A DNA stretch of 11,985 nt, from NCBI GenBank assembly GCA_016296785.1, contig JAEDHX010000065.1:1-11985 (forward strand), in the 5' to 3' direction. Origin of the DNA: Coprococcus sp. Its GTDB lineage: Bacteria > Bacillota > Clostridia > Lachnospirales > Lachnospiraceae. A program made the position numbers and the translations under genes. The notes below the pieces were generated by a model. The model was given only the letters and a program-made list of their open reading frames with translations. It made no database searches and was not told the DNA's origin. Below are positions 6,569-11,985 of this stretch, one piece after another. Each line of letters begins with the position of its first letter. Within the stretch, counting starts at the first letter, position 1.

Positions 6569-9160
6569 ATGATAAACAGAAAATTAGTTAAAATACTTAG
6601 ACATATTGCCGTCATTTGCGGAATAAGCATTATTTCGTGTATTGCAGGCAGCAAAACAATATCAGCAAGCACATTTTCAACTCAATACGAAGAGGGTGCT
6701 ACTACAATAACAACCGGAACAACAAAGGAAGAAATTGATGCAATTGTTGCAAATGGTGAATTTGACAGCAGTAAGCTTACAATCGAACAGATAAATCATA
6801 TATACAGCTTATACAATAATGATCCGGAGACAATTACCCAGCTTCAAAAACGATCAGACTCAAATATGATGTCACCGGAGCTATACACTACATATAAGCA
6901 TTCCGCTATGTTTAACGGATATACGGTTGTAGATGGAATAGATGTCTCGGAATGGAATGGAGAAATTAACTGGAAGAAGGTTAAAGCTTCTGGTGTCGAT
7001 TATGCCATAATCAGAGTAGGAGGAAGATATTACCAGGGTGGAGGATATTTTACAGATGACTCCTACAAAGAAAATATTGAAGGTGCACTTGAAGCAGGAC
7101 TTGATGTTGGCGTCTACTTCTTCTCTGCTGCAATAACTACTGCAGAAGCTAAGAAAGAAGCCGCCTACACAATGAATCTTATTAAGAATTATAATATTAC
7201 CCTTCCTGTCGTAATGGATTTTGAATATGGACCAGGTCCTTCAGGCAGATTATATGATGCTAAGCTTACAAAGAATCAGGTAACAAAGATTGTAACTGCA
7301 TTCTGCGACTCAGTAGAAAACAAGGGCTATGTCGGAATGATATATGCAAGCAAATCTGTTCTTGATAATGATATGGATGCAGTCGCTCTTGCTAAGAAAT
7401 ATCCTGTTTGGAATGCACAGTATAACGAAGAAGATACACTTACCAGCAAACACTCATATTGGCAATACTCCTCTACCGGCAAGGTTAGGGGAATTGAAAA
7501 TGACACAGACTTAAACTACAGATATATCAAGAAACCGGTTGCCGTTACAAATCTTACATACACCCCAACAGACAGCTCCATAACACTTAGCTGGAGCAAG
7601 ATTCCTGAAGTATACGGATATCAGGTTGTTCGTTATGATGAAACAACTGATAGCTATGTTTCTCTCGGCACTGTTAAAGGTGCGAAGAAAACAACATTTA
7701 CTGATAGCGGCTTACCGGATGGAACCACCTATAAATACAAGGTGCGTGCATATTACAAATTAGCAAACGGTAATATTTTCGGTACATATTCTGAAGAATT
7801 TAGTGCTACAACAATATCTGATCAGGTAAAGAATGTTAAGCTTAATGACATTACAAATAAATCAGTGAGAATCACATGGACCGAAAAGGGTACAGTCTCC
7901 GGCTACAGAGTATTGCGTTCAACAGCCTCTAGCAGGAACTATGTTTTAATTAATACTATAAACAAGGCTTCTACCAATTCATATTCAGACAAGAACCTTG
8001 ATGGCGGTACAATGTATAATTACAAGATTCAGGCATTTACCATTGAAGAGGATGGCACAATAACATATCATGCACCATCAGTTGCCGCAAGCGGCAGAAC
8101 ACTTCCCGGCAAGGTAAAAGGCTTTACTACTGTTGATTCGACATCAAACTCTGTAACCATATCCTGGAACAGACAGTTAAATGTTGATGGCTACAAGCTA
8201 TACAAGCTTAACACCTCAACCGGCAAATGGGAACTGCTTGCCAAGTTAAAAGGACCATCACGAAATAAATATACATTAAAGGACCTTAAACCAAACAAGC
8301 CATACAAATTCTCAGTAATTGCTTACTATTCAGTAGATGGCAAGACAAAGACCACCTCTCGTTCTGATACATTTGTATCATATACCGGACTTGCACCTGT
8401 AAGCAGCTTAAAAACAGCTTCAAGAACAAAGAGTTCTATTACTGTATCATGGAAAGAGATGCCTAAGGCAAGCGGCTACAATATATATGTATTTGACACA
8501 AAGACAAAAAGTGATATACTTGTTGGTCAGGTAACAAAAGGAAACGCTTGTGAATATACTGTATCTGATCTTCCAACAGGAAGAAGCAGGAAAATAACTG
8601 TTAAGCCTTTCAAAACAAGAAAAGGTGTGTCATATTACGGAACAGGAACAACAATCACTTCATATACAAGTCCTGTTGCTCCTACTTCAGTTTCATACAA
8701 AAATTACAAAAACAACACTCTCCTAACCTGGAGCAGAGTAAAGGGTACAGCAGGATATATGGTATATAAGTATGACAGCACATGTACCAAACGTACTTTA
8801 ATTGCAACACTTAAGGGTGCCGGTAAAACTACCTATGTTGCTCCTAAGCTTAGCGACGGCGAGACCTATAGAGTAGTAACATATTTGAATGCTAATGGCA
8901 AGAAGATAACAAGCAACCGTTCAAAAGCACCTTCTCTTATAAATGAAAAGCTGTCAGGAGTCGTTACTGCAGGAGTTGTTAATGTAAGAGCTAATGCAGG
9001 AACTAATTATAGCATTATTACCGAAGCAAAATATAACCAGGCATTACAGATAACAGGTGCTAAGAATGTATACGGCACTACTTGGTATAAGGTAACATTT
9101 ACAAGGGGCAAAAAAACATATACAGGATATATTTCAGGCGACTATGTAAAAATCCAATAA
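6569..9160 (+). CDS. Secreted GH25 muramidase-like protein with FN3 and SH3 domains
   Basis: Product of 863 aa. The ATG at 6569 follows AGGGGG by 4 nt; an in-frame ATG at 6509 lies within the promoter and is rejected. Residues 1-34 are a signal peptide (RKLVKIL, then a hydrophobic core). A unique segment (35-115) precedes the GH25 domain (about 118-320): VDGIDVSEWNGEINW with Asp125, and the DxE motif VVMDFEYG with Asp217 and Glu219, the expected catalytic pair for cutting the MurNAc-GlcNAc glycan bond. Five fibronectin type III repeats follow (about 323-415, 418-510, 512-606, 608-700, 702-790), seen in the SSITLSWSK / KSVRITWTE / NSVTISWNR pattern, then one SH3b domain (795-863, GVVNVRANAGTNYS ... 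GYISGDYVKIQ). It acts outside the cell on peptidoglycan. The next gene, a cysteine synthase, starts 39 bp later with no terminator between. Confidence 0.9.
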   Translation: MINRKLVKILRHIAVICGISIISCIAGSKTISASTFSTQYEEGATTITTGTTKEEIDAIVANGEFDSSKLTIEQINHIYSLYNNDPETITQLQKRSDSNMMSPELYTTYKHSAMFNGYTVVDGIDVSEWNGEINWKKVKASGVDYAIIRVGGRYYQGGGYFTDDSYKENIEGALEAGLDVGVYFFSAAITTAEAKKEAAYTMNLIKNYNITLPVVMDFEYGPGPSGRLYDAKLTKNQVTKIVTAFCDSVENKGYVGMIYASKSVLDNDMDAVALAKKYPVWNAQYNEEDTLTSKHSYWQYSSTGKVRGIENDTDLNYRYIKKPVAVTNLTYTPTDSSITLSWSKIPEVYGYQVVRYDETTDSYVSLGTVKGAKKTTFTDSGLPDGTTYKYKVRAYYKLANGNIFGTYSEEFSATTISDQVKNVKLNDITNKSVRITWTEKGTVSGYRVLRSTASSRNYVLINTINKASTNSYSDKNLDGGTMYNYKIQAFTIEEDGTITYHAPSVAASGRTLPGKVKGFTTVDSTSNSVTISWNRQLNVDGYKLYKLNTSTGKWELLAKLKGPSRNKYTLKDLKPNKPYKFSVIAYYSVDGKTKTTSRSDTFVSYTGLAPVSSLKTASRTKSSITVSWKEMPKASGYNIYVFDTKTKSDILVGQVTKGNACEYTVSDLPTGRSRKITVKPFKTRKGVSYYGTGTTITSYTSPVAPTSVSYKNYKNNTLLTWSRVKGTAGYMVYKYDSTCTKRTLIATLKGAGKTTYVAPKLSDGETYRVVTYLNANGKKITSNRSKAPSLINEKLSGVVTAGVVNVRANAGTNYSIITEAKYNQALQITGAKNVYGTTWYKVTFTRGKKTYTGYISGDYVKIQ

Positions 9161-9169
9161 ACAGCATAT

Positions 9170-9175
9170 TATAAT
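9170..9175 (+). promoter_or_regulatory. Isolated -10 box before the cysteine synthase gene
   Basis: TATAAT occurs 24 bp before the ATG at 9200, but 17 nt upstream of it is TAAAAA, a poor -35. A start here would leave a leader of only about 18 nt. It could be a weak internal promoter or chance. Confidence 0.25.
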
Positions 9176-9199
9176 ACCAAAGCGGAAAGGTTATTAATC

Positions 9200-10129
9200 A
9201 TGATTTATTCTAATATTTTAGAGGCAATGGGACACACGCCAATAATAAGACTCAATCATATGACAGACGAAGACAGCGCAGAAGTCCTTGTGAAATTCGA
9301 GGGTCTAAACGTAGGAGGCTCAATAAAAACACGAACAGCCTACAACATGATAACAAAGGCAGAAAAACAGGGACTAATAACAAAAGACACTATTATTGTC
9401 GAACCAACAAGCGGAAATCAGGGAATAGGGCTTGCACTAATCGGTGCTGTAAGAGGTTATAAAACAATAATAATTATGCCTGATTCTGTTAGCGAAGAAA
9501 GAAGAAAGCTTGTAAAGCATTATGGTGCCGAGGTAATTCTTGTACATGATGACAATGATATAGGAAAATGCATAGACGAATGTCTTCAGACAGCAATCAA
9601 AATGCAACAGGAAAATCCTAATGTATATATTCCTCAGCAGTTTGAGAATCCTGCAAATCCGATGGTTCATAAGCACCACACAGGTGTTGAGATACTTGAG
9701 CAGGTTGCCGGTCCAATACATGGTTTTTGCTCGGGAATCGGCACTGGTGGTACCATAAGCGGAATAGGCGAAACACTTAAGGCTCAGAATCCTGATATCG
9801 AAATATGGGCTGTTGAACCGGAAAATGCAGCTATCCTAGCAGGCGGTACAGTAAGCACACATATTCAGATGGGTATAGGAGATGGAGTAATTCCAAAGAA
9901 TCTCAATCAGCAGATTTATTCAAATATCCATATTGTAACAGATGAAGAAGCACTTCAAACCTCACGCGACCTGGCAAGAAAAGAAGGTATCATGTGCGGA
10001 ATATCAAGTGGAACAAATGTTGCTGCCGCCCTTGCACTTGCAAAGAAGCTTGGCAAAGGAAAAACGGTTGTTACAGTTCTTCCTGATACAGCAGAAAGAT
10101 ATTTTAGTACACCATTATTTGATGAATAG
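9200..10129 (+). CDS. cysK: Cysteine synthase family PLP enzyme with altered active-site loops
   Basis: Product of 309 aa, cytoplasmic, fold-type II PLP enzyme. The family makes cysteine from O-acetylserine and sulfide, or does related beta-replacements. Visible: the start GHTPIIRL, Lys43 in GGSIKTR as the PLP Schiff-base lysine, the substrate loop PTSGNQGIG (69-77), the ERRKLVKHYGAEV segment, the phosphate-binding loop GTGGT (181-185), and GISSGT (267-272) near the PLP ring nitrogen. Two loops differ from usual CysK: SIKTR instead of S-V-K-D-R, and SGNQG instead of SGNTG. The substrate may therefore not be the classic one, and the gene symbol is by family. The start has GGAAAGG 9 nt upstream. 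It lies 39 bp after the GH25 gene, possibly co-transcribed, and ends at a strong bidirectional terminator. Confidence 0.82.
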   Translation: MIYSNILEAMGHTPIIRLNHMTDEDSAEVLVKFEGLNVGGSIKTRTAYNMITKAEKQGLITKDTIIVEPTSGNQGIGLALIGAVRGYKTIIIMPDSVSEERRKLVKHYGAEVILVHDDNDIGKCIDECLQTAIKMQQENPNVYIPQQFENPANPMVHKHHTGVEILEQVAGPIHGFCSGIGTGGTISGIGETLKAQNPDIEIWAVEPENAAILAGGTVSTHIQMGIGDGVIPKNLNQQIYSNIHIVTDEEALQTSRDLARKEGIMCGISSGTNVAAALALAKKLGKGKTVVTVLPDTAERYFSTPLFDE

Positions 10130-10131
10130 AC

Positions 10132-10175
10132 AAAAAATGCACCGGATTATGTAAAGCTTATCCGGTGCATTTTTT
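10132..10175. terminator. Shared bidirectional terminator between convergent genes
   Basis: Perfect 16-bp arms (10132-10147 and 10160-10175, core TGCACCGGAT/ATCCGGTGCA) enclose a 12-nt loop, with A6 on one side and T6 on the other, so it gives a U tract in both directions. It begins 2 bp after the cysteine synthase stop, and its right arm overlaps the stop codon (10174-10176) of the opposing 71-aa gene. Confidence 0.93.
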
Positions 10176-10389
10176 AGTATGAGCCGACATTAATATTATA
10201 ATTGTCCTCAGCTGTACTAAACTTAAATTTACGCGTTTTTTCAATAATTACATCATATACGCACTCCGGGCAGGCGAATATCAGCCCGGCTTCTTCTGTC
10301 GATATACTAAGACTTGTATCATCATTTTTAAAAACTATACTATAACCATCATCCGTCTTAGCCAAATATAAAGATTCGTCAATGTCCAA
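10174..10389 (-). CDS. 71-aa protein of unknown function, TTG start
   Basis: I do not recognise this protein. It has 71 residues, is acidic, and has no signal peptide or membrane segment. Short alternating stretches (SLYLAKTDDGYSIVFKN, DVIIEKTRKFKFST) suggest mostly beta structure. One CPEC pair (Cys40, Cys43) is half of a possible metal or redox site. The start is TTG at 10389, one base after the response regulator stop (10391-10393), with AGGAG (10401-10397) 7 nt upstream lying inside the regulator's last codons. This geometry points to translational coupling and to a real gene. The stop codon lies in the arm of the shared terminator. It is the last gene of the hotdog-regulator operon. A role linked to the regulator is inference. 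Confidence 0.75.
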   Translation of the reverse strand: MDIDESLYLAKTDDGYSIVFKNDDTSLSISTEEAGLIFACPECVYDVIIEKTRKFKFSTAEDNYNINVGSY

Positions 10390-10401
10390 TCTATCTCTCC
10401 T
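10387..10401 (-). promoter_or_regulatory. Ribosome binding site and TTG start nested in regulator's end
   Basis: On the minus strand AGGAG (10401-10397), a 7-nt spacer containing the TAG stop of the response regulator, then TTG. No ATG or GTG in this frame is better placed, so this site decides the start of the 71-aa gene. Confidence 0.75.
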
Positions 10402-11107
10402 GTTCTGAAAATCTATAGCCTATACCTCTAACAGTTTGAATATATTCTGCATCCCCGCCAAGCTTATCTCTAAGCCTTTTTATATATACTGACAATGTGT
10501 TGTCATCTACAAAGGCCTCATCTACATCCCATAGTCTTTCAATCAATTGCTTTCTTGTCAGAGTCTGCCCCTTATGAATAATTAGCTCCTTAATAAGGCG
10601 CAGCTCACTTGGTGTGACATCAATGCTATTTCCGGCTCTTATTATCTTAAAGCTGTTAAAATCTACTGACGTTTCACCAAATGAATATATATCAGCCGCT
10701 CCATTGTATGAAGACGAATTCTCGAGTCGATTGGAATTGTATTTTTGTCTTCTTAGAATTACAAGTATTCTTGTAAGCAGCTCCTTCACACGATATGGCT
10801 TTGATATGTAATCATCTGCACCAAGCAATAGCCCCTGAACAAGATTAACCTCGTCTGCCACAGCTGTGAGAAAGATAACAGGCACATAATTCCCCTTCTC
10901 TCTTATATCCTTGCAGAAATCATATCCATTACCATCAGGAAGCATAACATCAAGAAGCACAAGATCTATGCTTTTATCAAGAAGCTCATACGCCTGTCTG
11001 ATATTTGTTGCATGAAACACCTCATATCCTTCTGCCTTTAAGGCATATGTTGTTCCTAACGCTAATGCATAATCATCTTCAACTAATAGTATATTTGTCT
11101 GCTCCAT
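10391..11107 (-). CDS. OmpR/PhoB-family response regulator
   Basis: Product of 238 aa, a cytoplasmic transcription factor. The receiver domain (1-120) has the acidic pair Asp11/Asp12 in LVEDD, phospho-acceptor Asp53 in LLLDVMLPDGNG, Thr81 in IFLTAV, and Lys103 in ISKPY, all required for phosphotransfer. The winged-helix DNA-binding domain (about 142-236) has VTPSELRLI, the recognition helix NTLSVYIKRLRDKLG and the wing IQTVRGIGYRF. The ATG at 11107 is chosen because GGGGGA lies 6 nt upstream; the in-frame TTG at 11113 directly abuts that site. It starts 24 bp after the MaoC-like gene and is followed at once by the 71-aa gene. No histidine kinase is next to it, so its partner is elsewhere or it is an orphan. 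Target genes cannot be told. Confidence 0.95.
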   Translation of the reverse strand: MEQTNILLVEDDYALALGTTYALKAEGYEVFHATNIRQAYELLDKSIDLVLLDVMLPDGNGYDFCKDIREKGNYVPVIFLTAVADEVNLVQGLLLGADDYISKPYRVKELLTRILVILRRQKYNSNRLENSSSYNGAADIYSFGETSVDFNSFKIIRAGNSIDVTPSELRLIKELIIHKGQTLTRKQLIERLWDVDEAFVDDNTLSVYIKRLRDKLGGDAEYIQTVRGIGYRFSEQER

Positions 11108-11131
11108 ATACAATCCCCCAAACAGGCTATG

Positions 11132-11713
11132 CTAGCAAGTTACCGCCTTAAACGATGCCTTTACATAACCATCTGCATAAAGCACATATTCTCTATTATT
11201 AAATCCCCAATATAATTCTTCCTCTGCATAAGATGGCTCAGTAAATTTCACATCAAGTCTTGTAAGCTTATCAAGCTTACATGCAGCAGTTCTTAGCAGC
11301 AACATCCCCTGTACTACAGGATGATCTGTAAGATGTATCTTATTCTCGTCACCGGTTTCTTTACTGAAGGCATATACCTCTTCCTTTGAAAATGTATGGA
11401 ACGGCTCCTCGTTCTCATATTCAGCCTTCTCAACTCTCTTAATGTCCTTCGCTTTATCTGATGCCTTAACAAGTGTAATTGTCATCTTCTCAACAGGTTC
11501 TTCTTCGCCTGGTACTGTTCCAAGAATAGAGAGAATATACATAAATGCATTCTCCTTTACATCACCATACGCATATGTAATCTCTGTTGCCGCCTCTGCT
11601 TTTTCTCTGTTTGCAGTATATGAAATCTTACCAATAAATGCACCCTGATAAGTAGACGCATCCATGTCTGTCATCTTTGTTCCAATTCCCATTATTCTGT
11701 CGTAAATATTCAT
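11132..11713 (-). CDS. MaoC-like hotdog-fold protein, compact
   Basis: Product of 193 aa, cytoplasmic. The N-terminal half (1-100) is not recognised, though a degenerate hotdog is possible. Residues 106-141 match the MaoC / (R)-specific enoyl-CoA hydratase motif: FSKEEVYAFSKETGDENKIH with Asp122, Asn124 and His127 in the catalytic positions, then PVVQGMLLL where canonical enzymes have an AHGM-type segment. Compared with my memory of the family, the loop between IH and this segment is shorter by about ten residues, and the usual Pro (GDxNPIH) is Lys. It may hydrate or bind a thioester, or be a non-catalytic relative. The ATG at 11713 has GAGGTG 7 nt upstream. First gene of an operon with the response regulator (24 bp gap). 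Confidence 0.6.
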   Translation of the reverse strand: MNIYDRIMGIGTKMTDMDASTYQGAFIGKISYTANREKAEAATEITYAYGDVKENAFMYILSILGTVPGEEEPVEKMTITLVKASDKAKDIKRVEKAEYENEEPFHTFSKEEVYAFSKETGDENKIHLTDHPVVQGMLLLRTAACKLDKLTRLDVKFTEPSYAEEELYWGFNNREYVLYADGYVKASFKAVTC

Positions 11714-11755
11714 CTTAATTCACCTCGTATTTCATAATAATTGAATAATAAGATA

Positions 11756-11781
11756 CCGGCATGATATTAATATCAAGCCGG
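11756..11781 (-). terminator. Hairpin after the transketolase gene
   Basis: CCGGC (11756-11760) pairs with GCCGG (11777-11781) around the perfect 14-bp palindrome TGATATTAATATCA, with one A/A mismatch between. On the minus strand the stem is followed by TATCTTATTATT, a moderate U-rich tail. It lies about 75 bp after the transketolase stop and 43 bp before the MaoC-like start. No convincing promoter for the MaoC-like gene was found in 11714-11854, so some read-through may feed that operon. Confidence 0.6.
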
Positions 11782-11854
11782 CTTCTTTATTTGTAAATAA
11801 CGCATCAAGCGCAGGCTTCACCAACGAAGCTGTTCAATAGTTATCTATAATTTC

Positions 11855-11985
11855 TTACAATTCATCTTTAATTCTAGCTGCAATACTTTCTGCATCAAGC
11901 TTATACTTCTTAATAAGCTCTTTTGCAGGTCCTGACTCGCCAAAGGTATCATTTACACCTATTCTTGTAAGCTTAGTAGGACATT
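11855..11985 (-). CDS. Transketolase C-terminal subunit, last 42 residues
   Basis: Only the 3' end is in the window; the gene continues past the right edge. The tail reads LTRIGVNDTFGESGPAKE and then a helix ending in IKDEL, with the stop at 11857-11855. The G-V-N-D-x-F-G-E-S-G pattern is typical of the C-terminal subunit of split transketolases in Firmicutes and is also similar in DXS-like enzymes. As part of a two-subunit thiamine-diphosphate enzyme it would move two-carbon units in the non-oxidative pentose phosphate pathway. The N-terminal subunit would be expected just beyond the edge. The identification rests on a short stretch. Confidence 0.75.
   Translation of the reverse strand, partial: CPTKLTRIGVNDTFGESGPAKELIKKYKLDAESIAARIKDEL

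Noticed and set aside
9437..9721. 94-aa minus-strand ORF inside the cysteine synthase gene
   Set aside because: Wholly antisense to a conserved enzyme, unusual composition, no ribosome binding site or recognisable motif.
10266..10289. CCGGGC/GCCCGG inverted repeat inside the 71-aa gene as a regulatory hairpin
   Set aside because: Only 6-bp arms with a 12-nt spacer inside codons for PECV/AGL; no U tract and no gene start nearby.

Overview
The window reads as chromosomal DNA of a low-GC Gram-positive anaerobe, most likely a member of the Clostridia close to Lachnospiraceae. This rests on AT-rich intergenic DNA, strong AGGAGG-type ribosome binding sites, sigma-A promoters close to consensus, a long-form HPF, a pyruvate kinase with the extra C-terminal PEP-utilising domain, and a split transketolase C-terminal subunit. 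I do not assign a genus or species. No phage, transposase, CRISPR array, tRNA or rRNA was seen.

Layout from left to right. Positions 1-943 (minus) hold the 5' part of a secreted FG-GAP/VCBS-repeat protein that runs off the left edge, with its own promoter. Positions 944-1326 carry no gene. They hold that promoter, a GC-rich block of inverted repeats ending in an intrinsic terminator, a perfect 22-bp-arm inverted repeat, and the terminator of hpf. Then, all on the minus strand: hpf (1327-1854), an SH3b/NlpC-P60 cell-wall hydrolase (2035-3336), and pyk (3534-5273) as the second gene of a likely two-gene operon behind a DUF1189-like membrane protein (5293-6324). A divergent promoter region at 6325-6568 separates these from two plus-strand genes: a large secreted GH25/FN3/SH3 protein (6569-9160) and a cysteine-synthase-family enzyme (9200-10129). 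These meet the last minus-strand cluster at a shared bidirectional terminator. That cluster is a MaoC-like hotdog protein, an OmpR-type response regulator and a 71-aa protein of unknown function whose TTG start lies one base after the regulator's stop. At the right edge are the last 42 codons of a transketolase C-terminal subunit, followed by its terminator.

Functionally the window mixes housekeeping (ribosome hibernation, glycolysis, pentose phosphate, cysteine metabolism) with the cell envelope (two multidomain peptidoglycan-active secreted proteins, one secreted repeat protein, one membrane protein). I see no clear defence or mobile system. The least explained items are the structured GC-rich repeat block at 1118-1260, the translationally coupled 71-aa protein in a kinase-less response-regulator operon, the compact MaoC-like protein in the same operon, and the altered active-site loops of the cysteine synthase homologue.
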